A DNA stretch of 64,000 nt from Megachile rotundata (GCF_050947335.1 NW_027473318.1:4154001-4218000), one strand, 5' to 3'; shown: positions 26,251-43,820, counted from the stretch's first letter. Numbers and translations: made by a program. Notes: generated from the sequence alone by a model not told the origin.

Positions 26251-28950
26251 AATCACAATCATACAATCACAGTCATACAATTCCAATCATACAATCAAAA
26301 TCATACAGTCGCAATATTACGATGACAATCATACGATCACAATCATACAATCACAATCATACAATCGCAATCATACAATCGCAATCATACAATCACAATC
26401 ATACAATCACAATCATACAATCACAATCATACAATCACAATCATACAATGACAATCATACTATCGCAATCATACAGTCACACTCATACAATCACACACAT
26501 ACAATCACACACATACAATCACAATCATACAATCACAATCATACAATCACAATCATTCATTCACAATCATACAATCGCAATCATATAAATACGATCTCCC
26601 AAAAACACTGACACAATCACAATCATACAATCACAATAATACAGTCACAATCATACAATCACTGTCATACGATCACAACCATGCAATTACAATCTCAGAA
26701 TCACAATCACACAATCACGATCATACAATCACAATCCTACAGTCACAATCATACAATCACAATCATACAATCACAATCATACAATCACAATCATACAACC
26801 ACAAACATACTGTCACAGTCCTACAATCACAATCGTACAATCACAGTCATACAATCACAATCATACATTCACAACAATACAATCACAATCATACAATCCC
26901 AATCATACAGTCGCAATCATACAATCACTATCATACAATCACAGTCATACTACCACTGTCATACAATCACAATCATACAATCACAATTACAATCACAATC
27001 ATACAATCACAATTACAATCACAATCATACAATCACAACCATACAATCACAACCATACAATCACAATAATACAATCATAAACATACAATCACAATCATAC
27101 AATAACAATCACACAATCGCAATCATATAAATACAATCTCCCAAAAACTTTAATACAATCACAATCATACAATCACAATCATACTATCACAATCATACAA
27201 TCACAGTCATACAATCACAATCATACATTCACAACAGTACAATCACAATCATACAATCCCAATCATACAGTCGCAATCATACAATCACTATCATACAATC
27301 GCAGTCATACTACCACAGTCATACAATTACAATCATACAATCACAATTACAATCACAATCATGCAATCACAATCATACAATCGCAAACATACTGTCACAA
27401 TCCTACAAACACAATCATACAATCACAATCATACAATGGCATTCATACAACAACAATCATACAATCACAATCATAAAATCGCAATCATACAATCGCACTC
27501 ATACAATCACAATCATACAATCACAATCATATAATCACAATCATTCATTCACAATCATACAATGGCAATCATATAAATACGATCTCCCAAAAACACTGAT
27601 ACAATCACAAACATACAATCACAATAATACAGTCACAATCATACAATCACAATCATACAATCACAGTCATACAATCACAATCATACATTCACAACAATAC
27701 AATCACAATCATACAATCCCAATCATACAGTCGCAATCATACAATCACTATCGTACAATCACAGACATACTACCACAGTCATACAATTACAATCATACAA
27801 TCACAATTACAATCACAATCATGCAATCACAATCATACAATCACAATCATACAAGCTCAATCCTGCAGTCGCAATCATACTATCACAATCATACAAACGC
27901 AATCATACAATCACAATCATACAAAAACAATCATACCCTCACGATCATATAATCGCAATCATACAATTACAATCTCAGAATCACAAACTCACAATCACAA
28001 TAATACAATCACACCCATAAGATGGCAATCATACATTTACATTCTCCCATACACAATCATAAAATCACAATAATACAGTCACAATCATACAATCACAATC
28101 ATCAATTACAATCATACAATCACAATCATACATTCACAACAATATAATCACAATCATGCAAACGCAATCATACTGTCGCAATCATTCAATCACTATCATA
28201 TAATCACAGTCATATAATCACAATCATACAATCACAATCATACAATTACAATCATACAAGCATAATCCTGCAATCGCAATCATGCAATAACAATCATACT
28301 ATCACAATCATACAATCACAATCATACAATCACAATTATATAATCACAGTCATACGACCACAATCACACAATCACAGTCATACAATCACAATCGTACAAT
28401 CACAATCATACATTCACAACAATACAATCACAATCATACAATCGCAATCATACGGTCGCAATCATACAATCACAATCCTACAATCACAATCATACAATCA
28501 CAATCATACAATCACTATCATACAATCACAATCATACAATCACAAACATACTGTCACAGTCCTACAATCACAATCATACAATCACAATCATATAATGGCA
28601 TTCATACAACAACAATCATACAATCACAATCATAAAATCGCAATCATACAATCGCACTCATACAATCACAATCATACAATCACAATCATACAATCACAAT
28701 CATTCAATCACAATCATACATTCGCAATCATATAAATACAATCTCCCAAAAACACTGATACAATCACAATCATAAAATCACAATAATACAGTCACAATCA
28801 TACAATCACAATCATACAATCACAGTCATACAATCACAATCATACATTCACAAAAATACAATCACAATCATACAATCCCAATCATACAGTCGCAATCATA
28901 CAATCACAATCATACAATCACAGTCATACAATCACAATCATACAATCACA
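26251..28950 (+). repeat. Mosaic related to the 1,453-bp family
   Basis: This stretch contains a further GCAATATTACGATGAC at 26312, ATCTCAGAATCACAATCAC near 26693, a doubled ACAATCACAATTACAATC arrangement near 26970-27027, ACAATGGCATTCATACAAC near 27434, ACCCTCACGATC near 27932, CACCCATAAGATGGC near 28012, the 13-bp unit at 28103 and CATGCAAACGC at 28155. The 26250-27000 part recurs near 35210-35700 and 61420-61910. No gene-like sequence is visible. Confidence 0.8.
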
Positions 28951-31660
28951 ATCATACAATCGCAATCATACAATCACAACCATACAATCACAATAATACA
29001 ATCACAAACATACAATCACAGTCATACAATAACAATCATACAATCGCAATCATATAAATACAATCTCCCAAAAACAATCATACAATCACAGTCATACAAT
29101 CACAATCATACAATCACAATAATACAATCACAAACATTCAAACGCAGTCATGCAATCACAATCATACAATCGCAATCATCCAGTCGCAATCATACAATCA
29201 CAATCATACAGTCACAATCATACAATCACAATCATACAATCACAATCATACAATCACAATCATACAATCACGATCATACAATCGCAATCATATAAATACA
29301 ATCTCCTAAAAACATTGATACAATCACAATCATACAATCACAATCATACTATCACAATCATACAATCACACTCATACAGTCACAATCATACAATCACACT
29401 CATACAATCACAATCATACAAGCATAATCCTGCATTCGCAATCATGCAATAACAATCATACTATCACAATCATACAATCGCAATCATACAATCACAATCA
29501 TATAATCACAGCCATACGACCACAATCACACAATCACAATCATACATTCGCAATCATACAATCACAATCATACAATCACAGTCATACTACCACAGTCATA
29601 CAATTACAATCGTACAATCACAATCTTACAATCACAAACATACAATCACATTCATACAATCACAATCATACAATCACAATCATACAATCACAATCATACA
29701 ATCACAATCATACAATCACAATCATACAATTACAATCGTACAAGCATAATCCTGCAATCACAATCATGCAACCACAATCACGCAATCACAATCATAGAAG
29801 CACAATAATTCCATCACAATAATACAATCACAATCATACAATCAGAATAATACAGTCACAGTCATACAATCACCATCATACAATCACAATCCTGCAATCG
29901 CAATCATGCAATAACAATCATGCTATCGCAATCATACAATCACACTCATAAAATCAGAATCATACAATCACAATCATACAATCACAATCATACATTTGCA
30001 ATCATACAATCACAATCATAGAAGGGCAATAATACAATCACAATAATACAATCGCAATCATACAGTCGCAATCAAACGAAAACAATCATACAATCACAAT
30101 CATACAATCACGATCATACATTCACAATCATACAATCACAATAATATAGTCACAGTCATACAATCACCACCATACAATCACAATCCTGCAATCGCAATCA
30201 TACAATCACAATCATAGAAGCACAATAATTCAATCACAATAATACAATCACAATAATACAATCACAATAATACAATCACAATCATACAATGGCAGTCATA
30301 CAATCACAATCATACAATGACAATCATACATTCACAACAATACAATCACAATCATGCTATCGCAATCACACAGGCGCAATCATACAATCACTATCATACA
30401 ATCAGAGTCATATAACCACAATCATACAATCACAATCACACAACCACAATCATACAACCACAATCATACAATCACAATCATACAATCACAATCATACAAT
30501 CACAATCATACAATCACAATCATACAATCACAATCATACAATCACAATCATACAATCACAATCATACAATCACAATCATACAATCACAATCATACAATCA
30601 CAATCATACAATCACAATCATACGATCACCATCATACAATCACGATCATACATTCACAATCATAGAATCACAATCATACAATCACGATCATACAATCGCA
30701 GTTATACAATGACAACCATACAATCACAATAATACATTCACAACAACATAATCACAATCATTCAATCACAATCATACAATCGCAATCATACAAAAACAAT
30801 AATACAATCACAATCATACAATCACAATCATACAATCACAAACATACAATCACAATCATACAATCACTATCATACAATTACAATCATACAATCACAATCA
30901 TACAATGGCATTCATACAATCACAATCATACAATCACAATCATACAATGGCATTCATACAATAACAATCATACAATCACAATCATAAAATCGCAATCATA
31001 CAATCGCACTTACACAATCACAATCATACAATCACAATCATACAATCACAATCATTCAATCACAATCATCCAATCGCAATAATACAGTCACAATCATACA
31101 ATCACTATCATACAATCACAATCATACAATCACAATCATACTACCACAGTCATACAATTACAATCATACAATCACAATTATAATCACAATCATACAATCA
31201 CAATCATACAATCACAATCATACAATCACAATCATACAATCACAATCATTCAATCACAATCATACAATCACAAACATACAATCACAATCATACAATCACA
31301 ATCATACAATCACAATCATACAATCACAATCATACAATCACAGTCATACAATCACAATCATACAATCACAATAATACAATCACAAACATTCAAAAGCAGT
31401 CATGCAATCACAATCATACAATTACAATCATCCAGTCGCAATCATACAATCACAATCATACAGTCACAATCATACAATCACAATCATACAATCACAATCA
31501 TACAATCACAATCATACAATCACAATCATACAATCACGATCATACAATCGCAATCATATAAATACAATCTCCTAAAAACATTGATACAATCACAATCATA
31601 CAATCACAATCATACAATGGCATTCATACAATAACAATCATACAATCACAATCATTCAAT
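28951..31660 (+). repeat. Bridge segment reusing blocks of repeats 2 and 3
   Basis: Landmarks are CATCCAGTCGC near 29179, CTCCTAAAAACATTG near 29304, CAGCCATACGACCAC near 29509, GAATAATACAGTC near 29845, CAATCAAACGAAAAC near 30070, ACAGGCGCAATC at 30370, CATAGAATCACAATC near 30660, paired ACAATGGCATTCAT near 30903 and 30945, and another CTCCTAAAAACATTG near 31569. The 29260-29790 part recurs at 57280-57800 and, more fully, from 63100. The 30354 part also appears at 38587, 44179, 45745 and 51753. Confidence 0.82.
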
Positions 31661-34600
31661 CACAATCATACAATCGCAATAATACAGTCACAATCATACA
31701 ATCACAATCATACAATCACAATCATACTACCACAGTCATACAATTACAATCATACAATCACAATTATAATCACAATCATGTAATCAGAATCATACAATCA
31801 CAATCATACAATCATAATCATGCAATCACAACCATAGAATCACAATCATAAAATCGCAATCATACTGTCACAATCATACAATCACAATCATAAAAGCACA
31901 ATCCTGCAATCGTAATCATGCAATAACAATCATACTATCACAATCATACAATCGCAATCAAACGAAAACAATCATACAATCACAATCATACAATCACGAT
32001 CATACAATCACAATCATACAATCACAATAATATAGTCACATTCATACAATCACCATCATACAATCACAATCCTGCAGTCGCAATCATACAATCACAATCA
32101 TAGAAGCACAATAATTCAATCACAATAATACAATCACAATAATACAATCACAATAATACAATCACAATCATACAATCGCAGTCATACAATCACAATCATA
32201 CAATCACAATCGTACAATCACAATCATACATTCACAATCATAGAATCACAATCATACAATCACGATCATACAATCGCAGTTATACAATGACAACCATACA
32301 ATCACAATAATACATTCACAACAACATAATCACAATCATTCAATCACAATCATACAATCGCAATCAAACAAAAACTATCATACAATCACAATCATACAAT
32401 CACAATCATACAATTACAATCATACAATCACAATCATACAATGGCATTCATACAATCACAATCATACAATCACAATCATACAATGGCATTCATACAATAA
32501 CAATCATACAAGCACAATCATAAAATCGCAATCATACAATCGCACTTATACAATCACAATCATACAACCACAATCATACAATCACAATCATTCAATCACA
32601 ATCATCCAATCGCACTAATACAGTCACAATCATACAATCACAATCATACAATCACAATCATACTACCACAGTCATACAATTACAATCATACAATCACAAT
32701 TATAATCACAATCATGTAATCAGAATCATACAATCACAATCATACAATCATAATCATGCAATCACAACCATAGAATCACAATCATAAAATCGCAATCATA
32801 CTGTCACAATCATACAATCACACTCATACAATCATAATCATACAATCACAATCATACAATCACGATCATACAATCGCAACCATACAATCACAACCATACA
32901 ATCACAACCATACAATCACAATAATACAATCACAAACATACAATCACAATCATACAATCACAATCATACAATCACAATCATACAAGCACAATCCTGCTAT
33001 CGTAATCATGCAATAACAATCATACTATCACAATCATACAATCACACTCATACCATTACAATCATACAGTCACAATCATACAATCGCAATCATATAAATA
33101 CAATCTCCCAAAAACATTGATACAATCACAATCATACAATCACGATAATACAGTCACAATCATACAATCACAATCATGCAATCACAATCATTCAATCACA
33201 ATCATACAATCACAATCATACAATCATAATCATACAATCACAATCATACAATCACAATCATACAATCACAATCATACAATCACAATCATACAATCACAAT
33301 CATACAATCACAATCATACAATCACAATCATACAATCACAATCATACAATCACAATCATAGAATCACAGTCATACGACCACAATCATACAATTACAATCA
33401 TACAATCACAATCATTCAAAAACAATCACACCATCACGATCATACAATCGCAATCATACAATCACACTCATACAATCACAATCATACAATCACAATCATT
33501 CATTCACAAACATACAATCGCAATCATATAAATACAAACTCCCAAAAACATTGATACAATCACAATCATACGATCACAATAATACAATGACAATAATACG
33601 GTCACAATCATACAATCACAATCATACAATCACAGTCATACTACCACAGTCATACTACCACAATCATACAATCACAATCATACAATCACAATAATACAGT
33701 CACAATCATACAATCGCAGTCATACAATCACAATCACACAATCGCAATCATACATTCACAACAATACAATCACAATCATACAATCACAATCATACAATCA
33801 CGATCATACAATCGCAACCATACAATCACAACCATACAATCGCAATAATACAATCACAAACATACAATCACAATCATACAATCACAATCATACTATCACA
33901 ATCATACAATCGCAATCAAACGAAAACAATCATACAACCACAATCATACAATCACGATCATACAATCACAATCATACAATCACAATAATATAGTCACAGT
34001 CATACAATCACCATCATACAATCACAATCCTGCAATCGCAATCTTACAATCACAATCATAGAAGCACAATAATTCAATCACAATAATACAATCACAATAA
34101 TACAATCACAATAATACAATCACAATCATACAATCGCAGTCATACAATCACAATCATACAATCACAATCATACATTCACAACAATATAATCACAATCATG
34201 CAAACGCAATCATACTGTCGCAATCATTCAATCACTATCATATAATCACAGTCATATAATCACAATCATACAATCACAATCATACAATTACAATCATACA
34301 AGCATAATCCTGCAATCGCAATCATGCAATAACAATCATACTATCACAATCATACAATCACAATCATACAATCACAATCATATAATCACAGTCATACGAC
34401 CACAATCATACAATCACAATCATGCATTCACAACAATATAATCACAGTCATACGACCACAATCATACAATCACAATCATGCATTCACAACAATACAATCA
34501 CAATCATACAATCGCAATCATACAATCACAATCATACAATCACAATCATACAATCACAATCATACAATCACAATCATACAATCACAATCATACAATCACA

Positions 34601-37100
34601 ATCATACGATCACAATCATACAATCACAATCATACAATCGCAAGCATGCAATCACAATCATACAATCACAATCATACAATCACAATCATACAATCACAAT
34701 CATACAATCACAATCATACTATCGCAATCATACTATCGCAATCATACAATCACAATCATACAATCACAATCATACAATCGCAATCATACAATTACAATCT
34801 CCCAAATACAATCTCCCAAATACAATCATACAATCACAATCATACAATCATAATCGTACAATGACAATCATACAATGACAATCATATAATCACAGTCACA
34901 CAATCACAATAATACAGTCACCATCATACAATCACAATCATACAATCACAATCATACAATCACAATCATGCAATCACAATCAAACAATCACAGTCATACA
35001 ATTACAATCATACAATCAAAATCATACAGTCGCAATATTACGATGACAATCATACGATCACAATCATACAATCACAATCATACAATCGCAATCATACAAT
35101 CACAATCATACAATCACAATCATACAATCACAATCATACAATCACAATCATACAATCACAATCATACTATCACAATCATACAGTCACACTCATACAGTCA
35201 CAATCATACAATCACACACATACAATCACAATCATACAATCACAATCATACAATCACAATCATTCATTCACAATCATACAATCGCAATCATATAAATACG
35301 ATCTCCCAAAAACACTGACACAATCACAATCATACAATCACAATAATACAGTCACAATCATACAATCACTGTCATACGATCACAACCATGCAATTACAAT
35401 CTCAGAATCACAATCACACAATCACGATCATACAATCACAATCCTACAGTCACAATCATACAATCACAATCATACAATCACAATCATACAATCACAATCA
35501 TACAACCACAAACATACTGTCACAGTCGTACAATCACAATCATACAATCACAGTCATACAATCACAATCATACATTCACAACAATACAATCACAATCATA
35601 CAATCCCAATCATACAGTCGCAATCATACAATCACTATCATACAATCACAGTCATACTACCACTGTCATACAATCACAATCATACAATCACAATTACAAT
35701 CACAATAATACAATCACACCCGTAAGATAGCAATCATACATTTACATTCTCCCATACACAATCATAAAATCACAATAATACAGTCACAATCATACAATCA
35801 CAATCATCAATTACAATCATACAATCACAATCATACATTCACAACAATATAATCACAATCATGCAAACGCAATCATATTGTCGCAATCATTCAATCACTA
35901 TCATATAATCACAGTCATATAATCACAATCATACAATCACAATCATACAATTACAATCATACAAGCATAATCCTGCAATCGCAATCATGCAATAACAATC
36001 ATACTATCACAATCATACAATCACAATCATACAATCACAATTATATAATCACAGTCATACGACCACAATCATACAATCACAGTCATACAATCACAATCGT
36101 ACAATCACAATCATACATTCACAACAATACAATCACAATCATACAATCGCAATCATACGGTCGCAATCATACAATCACAATCCTACAATCACAATCATAC
36201 AGTCGCAATCATACAATCACTATCATACAATCACAGTCATACTACCACAGTCATACAATTACAATCATACAATCACAATCATACAATCACTATCATACAA
36301 TCACAATCATACAATCACAAACATACTGTCACGGTCCTACAATCACAATCATACAATCACAATCATATAATGGCATTCATACAACAACAATCATACAATC
36401 ACAATCATAAAATCGCAATCATACAATCGCGCTCATACAATCACAATCATACAATCACAATCATACAATCACAATCATTCAATCACAATCATACAATCGC
36501 AATCATATAAATACAATCTCCCAAAAACAATCATACAATCACAATCATACAATTGCAATCATACAAGCACAATCCTACAGTCGCAATCATACTATCCCAA
36601 TCATACAAGCACTATCATACAATCACAATCATACAATCACAGTCATGCGACCACAATTATACAATCACAGTCATACCGTCACAATCATAAAATCACAATC
36701 ATACAATCACAGTCATACAATCACAATCATACAATCACAATAATACAATCACAAACATTCAAAAGCAGTCATGCAATCACAATCATACAATCGCAATCAT
36801 CCAGTCGCAATCATACAATCACAATCATAGAGTCACAATCATACAATCACAATCATACAATCACAATCATACAATCACAATCATACAAGCATAATCCTGC
36901 ATTCGCAATCATGCAATAAGAATCATACTATCACAATCATACAATCGCAATCATACAATCACACTCTTAAAATCAGAATCATACAATCACAATCATACAA
37001 TCACAATCATACATTTGCAATCATACAATCACAATCATAGAAGCGCAATAATACAATCACAATAATACAATCGCAATCATACAGTCGCAATCATGCAATC
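31661..37100 (+). repeat. Long duplicated block, first copy (26.2 kb before second)
   Basis: Landmarks here return at 57870-64000. Examples are CAATCAAACGAAAAC 31955/58162, CATTGATACAATC near 33114/59377, ATGCATTCACAACAATAC 34478/60685, GCAATATTACGATGAC 35031/61238, CACCC-TAAGATAGC 35717/61924, the 13-bp unit 35808/62015 and AGCAGTCATGC 36764/62971. Most offsets are exactly 26,207. This copy has four fewer units near 32410, one extra 56-bp block near 34422, and two deletions near 36890 and 36960 (about 210 and 434 bp) relative to the later copy. Confidence 0.88.
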
Positions 37101-38580
37101 ACTATCGTACAATCACAGTCATATAATCACAATCATACAATCACAATCATACAATTACAATCATACAAGCATAATCCTGCAATAGCAATCATGCTGTAAC
37201 AAACATACTATCACAATCATACAATCACAATCATACAATCACAATCATTTAATCACAGTCATACGACCACAATCATTCAATCACAATCATACTACCACAG
37301 TCATACAATTACAATCATACAATCACAATTATAATCACAATCATGTAATCAGAATCATACAATCACAATCATACAATCATAATCATGCAATCACAACCAT
37401 AGAATCACAATCATAAAATCGCAATCATACTGTCACAAACATACAATCACAATCATACAAGCACAATCCTGCAATCATAATCATGCAATAACAATCATAC
37501 TATCACAATCATACAATCGCAATCAAACGAAAACAATCATACAATCACGATCATACAATCGCAATTATACAATCACAACCATACAATCACAATAATACAT
37601 TCACCACAATATAATCACAATCATTCAATCACAATCATACAATCGCAATCATACAAAAACAATCATACAATCACAATCATACAATCACAATCATACAATC
37701 ACAATCATACAATCACAATCATACAATCACAATCATACAATCACAATCATACAATCACAATCATACAATCACAATCATACAATCACAAACATACAATCAC
37801 AATCATACAACCACAATCATACAATTACAATCATACAATCACAATCATACAATGGCATTCATACAATTACAATCATACAATCACAATCATACAATGGCAT
37901 TCATACAATAACAATCATACAATCACAATCATAAAATCGCAATCATACAATCGCACTTATACAATCACAATCATACAATCACAATCATAGAATCACAATC
38001 ATTCAATCACAATCATACAATCGCAATAATACAGTCACAATCATACAATCACAATCATACAATCACAATCATACTACCACAGTCAAACATTAACAATCAT
38101 ACAATCACAATTATAATCACAATCATGTAATCAGAATCATACAATCACAATCATACAATCATAATCATGCAATCACAACCATAGAATCACAATCATAAAA
38201 TCGCAATCATACTGTCACAATCATACAACCACAATCATAAAAGCACAATCCTGCAATCGTAATCATGCAATAACAATCATACTATCACAATCATACAATC
38301 GCAATCAAACGAAAACAATCATACAATCACAATCATACAATCACGATCATACAATCACAATCATACAATCACAATAATATAGTCACAGTCATACAATCAC
38401 CACCATACAATCACAATCCTGCAATCGCAATCATACAATCACAATCATAGAAGCACAATAATTCAATCACAATAATACAATCACAATAATACAATCACAA
38501 TAATACAATCACAATCATACAATCGCAGTCATACAATCACAATCATACAATGACAATCATACATTCACAACAATACAATC
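37101..38580 (+). repeat. Second higher-order family, opening segment
   Basis: Landmarks are ATCATTTAATCAC near 37247, GTAATCAG at 37345, CAATCAAACGAAAAC near 37522 and 38305, CATTCACCACAATATAATC near 37600, and paired ACAATGGCATTCAT near 37850 and 37892. It matches 50240-51740 at an offset of 13,138-13,166 bp, and resembles 9540-11020 and 16250-17710 from the first family, so the two families share this ancestor. Confidence 0.84.
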
Positions 38581-41500
38581 ACAATCATGCTATCGCAATC
38601 ACACAGGCGCAATCATACAATCACTATCATACAATCAGAGTCATATAACCACAATCATACAATCACAATCACACAACCACAATCATACAATCACAATCAT
38701 ACAATCATAATCATACAATCACAATCATACAATCACAATCATACAATCACAATCATACAATCACAATCATACAATCACAATCATACAATCACAATCATAC
38801 AATCACAATCATACAATCACAATCATACAATCACAATCATACAATCACAATCATACAATCACAATCATACAATCACGATCATACATTCACAATCATAGAA
38901 TCACAATCATACAATCACGATCATACAATCGCAGTTATACAATGACAACCATGCAATCACAATAATACATTCACAACAACATAATCACAATCATTCAATC
39001 ACAATCATACAATCGCAATCATACAAAAACAATAATACAATCACAATCATACAATCACAATCATACAATCACAAACATACAATGACAATCATACAATCAC
39101 AATCATACAATTACAATCATACAATCACAATCATACAATGGCATTCATACAATCACAATCATACAATGGCATTCATACAATAACAATCATACAATCACAA
39201 TCATAAAATCGGAATCATACAATCGCACTTACACAATCACAATCATACAATCACAATCATACAATCACAATCATTCAATCACAACCATCCAATCGCAATA
39301 ATACAGTCACAATCATACAATCACAATCATACAATCACAATCATACAATCACAATCATACTACCACAGTCATACAATTACAATCATACAATCACAATTAT
39401 AATCACAAACATACAATCACATTCATACAATCACAATCATACAATCACAATCATACAATCACAATCATACAATCACAATCATACAATCACAATCATACAA
39501 TCACAATCATACAATCACAATCATACAATTACAATCGTACAAGCATAATCCTGCAATCACAATCATGCAACAACAATCATGCAATCACAATCATAGAAGC
39601 ACAATAATTCCATCACAATAATACAATCACAATCATACAATCACGATCATACATTCACAATCATAGAATCACAATCATACAATCACGATCATACAATCGC
39701 AGTTATACAATGACAACCATACAATCACAATAATACATTCACAACAACATAATCACAATCATTCAATCACAATCATACAATCGCAATCATACAAAAACAA
39801 TAATACAATCACAATCATACAATCACAATCATACAATCACAAACATACAATCACAATCATACAATCACAATCATACAATTACAATCATACAATCACAATC
39901 ATACAATGGCATTCATACAATCACAATCATACAATCACAATCATACAATGGCATTCATACAATAACAATCATACAATCACAATCATAAAATCGCAATCAT
40001 ACAATCGCACTTACACAATCACAATCATACAATCACAATCATACAATCACAATCATTCAATCACAACCATCCAATCGCAATAATACAGTCACAATCATAC
40101 AATCACAATCATACAATCACAATCATACAATCACAATCATACAATCACAATCATACAATCACAATCATACAATCACAATCATACAATCACAATCATACAA
40201 TCACAATCATACAATCACAATCATACAATCACAATCATACAAGCATAATCCTGCATTCGCAATCATGCAATAACAATCATACTATCACAATCATACAATC
40301 ACACTCATAAAATCAGAATCATACAATCACAATCATACAATCACAATCATACATTTGCAATCATACAATCACAATCATAGAAGCGCAATAATACAATCAC
40401 AATAATACAATCGCAATCATACAGTCGCAATCATGCAATCACTATCGTACAATCACAGTCATATAATCACAATCATACAATCACAATCATACAATTACAA
40501 TCATACAAGCATAATCCTGCAATAGCAATCATGCTGTAACAAACATACTATCACAATCATACAATCACAATCATACAATCACAATCATACAATCACAATC
40601 ATTTAATCACAGTCATACGACCACAATCATTCAATCACAATCATACTACCACAGTCATACAATTACAATCATACAATCACAATTATAATCACAAACATAC
40701 AATCACATTCATACAATCACAATCATACAATCACAATCATACAATCACAATCATACAATCACAATCATACAATCACAATCATACAATCACAATAACACAA
40801 CCACAATCATACAATCACAATCATACAATCATAATCATACAATCACAATCATACAATCACAATAATACAATCACAATCATACAATCACAATCATACAATC
40901 ACAATCATACAATCACAATCATACAATCACAATCATACAATCACAATCATACAATCACAATCATACAATCACAATCATACAATCACAATCATACAATCAC
41001 AATCATACAATCACAATCATACAATCACGATCATACATTCACAATCATAGAATCACAATCATACAATCACGATCATACAATCGCAGTTATACAATGACAA
41101 CCATACAATCACAATAATACATTCACAACAACATAATCACAATCATTCAATCACAATCATACAATCGCAATCATACAAAAACAATAATACAATCACAATC
41201 ATACAATCACAATCATACAATCACAAACATACAATCACAATCATACAATCACAATCATACAATCACAATCATACAATTACAATCATACAATCACAATCAT
41301 ACAATGGCATTCATACAATCACAATCATACAATCACAATCATACAATGGCATTCATATAATAACAATCATACAATCACCATCATAAAATCGCAATCATAC
41401 AATCGCACTTACACAATCACAATCATACAATCACAATCATACAATCACAATCATTCAATCACAACCATCCAATCGCAATAATAAAGTCACAATCATACAA

Positions 41501-42040
41501 TCACAATCATACAATCACAATCATACAATCACAATCATACTACCACAGTCATACAATTACAATCATACAATCACAATTATAATCACAAACATACAATCAC
41601 ATTCATACAATCACAATCATACAATCACAATCATACAATCACAATCATACAATCACAATCATACAATCACAATCATACAATCACAATCATACAATCACAA
41701 TCATACAATTACAATCGTACAAGCATAATCCTGCAATCACAATCATGCAACAACAATCATGCAATCACAATCATAGAAGCACAATAATTCCATCACAATA
41801 ATACAATCACAATCATACAATCACAATAATACAGTCACAGTCATACAATCACCATCATACAATCACAATCCTGCAATCGCAATCATGCAATAACAATCAT
41901 GCTATCGCAATCATACAATCACACTCATAAAATCAGAATCATACAATCACAATCATACAATCACAATCATACATTTGCAATCATACAATCACAATCATAG
42001 AAGCGCAATAATACAATCACAATAATACAATCGCAATCAT
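38581..42040 (+). repeat. Second higher-order family, copy A body
   Basis: The segment opens at ATGCTATCGCAATCAC (38587) with ACAGGCGCAATC at 38603. It then alternates three times between CATTCACAATCATAGAATC / GCAGTTATACAATGACAACC groups (near 38885, 39650, 41036) and ACAATGGCATTCAT pairs. ACAAGCATAATCCTGCATTCGC lies near 40239. The same order lies at 44179-48900 and 51753-55230. A consensus-rich stretch near 40795-41020 with ACAACCACAATCAT is also in copy C (near 53905) but missing in copy B (near 47880). Confidence 0.83.
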
Positions 42041-43384
42041 ACAGTCGCAATCATGCAATCACTATCGTACAATCACAGTCATATAATCACAATCATACAA
42101 TCACAATCATACAATTACAATCATACAAGCATAATCCTGCAATCGCAATCATGCTATAACAAACATACAATCACAATCATACAATCACAGTCATACAATT
42201 ACAATCATACAATCACAATCATACAATGGCATTCATACAATCACAATCATACAATCACAATCATACAATGGCATTCATACAATAACAATCATACAATCAC
42301 AATCATAAAATCGCAATCATACAATCGCACTTATACAATCACAATCATACAATCCCAATCATTCAAAAACAATCATACCATCACGATCATACAATCGCAA
42401 TCATATATTCACAACAATATAATCACGATCATGCAATCGCAATCATACAGCCGCAATCATTCAATCACTATCATACAATCACAGTCATATAATCACAATC
42501 ATACAATTACAATCATACAAGCATAATCCTGCAATCGCAATCATGCAATAACAATCATACCATCACAATCATGCAATCGCAATCATACAATCACAATCAT
42601 ACAATCGGAGTCAAATAATCACAATCATTCAATCACAATCATCCAATCGCAATAATACAGTCACAATCATACAATCACAATCATACAATCACAATCATAC
42701 TACCACAGTCATACAATTACAATCATACAATCACAATTATAATCACAATCATGTAATCAGAATCATACAATCACAATCATACAATCATAATCATGCAATC
42801 ACAACCATAGAATCACAATCATAAAATCGCAATCATACTGTCACAATCATACAATCACAATCATACAAGCACAGTCATACTACCACAGTCATACAATTAC
42901 AATCGTACAATCACTATCTTACAATCACAAACATACAATCACATTCATACAATCACAATCATACAATCACAATCATACAATCACAATCATACAATCACAA
43001 TCATACAATTACAATCGTACAAGCATAATCCTGCAATCACAATCATGCAACCACAATCACGCAATCACAATCATAGAAGCACAATAATTCCATCACAATA
43101 ATACAATCACAATCATACAATCAGAATAATACAGTCACAGTCATACAATTACCATCATACAATCACAATCCTGCAATCGCAATCATGCAATAACAATCAT
43201 GCTATCGCAATCATACAATCACACTCATAAAATCAGAATCATACAATCACAATCATACAATCACAATCATACATTTGCAATCATACAATCACAATCATAG
43301 AAGCGCAATAATACAATCACAATAATACAATCGCAATCATACAGTCGCAATCATGCAATCACTATCGTACAATCACAGTCATAC
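42041..43384 (+). repeat. Block S, copy A
   Basis: The landmarks are CAGTCGCAATCATGCAATC near 42045, GCTATAACAAACAT near 42152, CCCAATCATTCAAAAACAAT near 42354, CATATATTCACAACAATATA near 42402, CATACAGCCGC near 42443 and the signature GGAGTCAAATAATC at 42607. The signature occurs three times only (also 49471 and 55801), so it counts copies of the second family. The spacings are 6,864 and 6,330 bp. Confidence 0.87.
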
Positions 43385-43820
43385 AATCACAATCATACAA
43401 TCACGATCATACAATCGCAGTTATACAATCACAACCATACAATCACAATAATACATTCACCACAATATAATCACAATCATTCAATCACAATCATACAATC
43501 GCAATCATACAAAAACAATCATACAATCACAATCATACAATCACAATCATACAATCACAATCATACAATCACAATCATACAATCACAATCATACAATCAC
43601 AATCATACAATCACAATCATACAATCACAATCATACAATCACAAACATACAATCACAATCATACAATCACAAGCATACAATTACAATCATACAATCACAA
43701 TCATACAATGGCATTCATACAATCACAATCATACAATCACAATCATACAATGGCATTCATACAATAACAATCATACAATCACAATCATAAAATCGCAATC
43801 ATACTGTCACAATCATACAA
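43385..43820 (+). repeat. Junction with two internal deletions relative to copy at 50250-51390
   Basis: Near 43385 the array jumps from CACAGTCATACAATC to GCAGTTATACAATCAC, skipping 432 bp present at 50250-50690. Near 43797 it jumps to CATACTGTCAC, skipping a further 278 bp present at 51100-51375. The offset to the later copy therefore steps 6,864, 7,296, 7,574. Both deletion sizes are whole units minus 2, as expected if each removed one 12-bp unit. Confidence 0.83.

Noticed and set aside
42607..42620. GGAGTCAAATAATC as a possible regulatory or protein-binding site
   Set aside because: It is a three-copy variant of ordinary units inside block S. There is no neighbouring gene to regulate, so it is used only as a copy marker.
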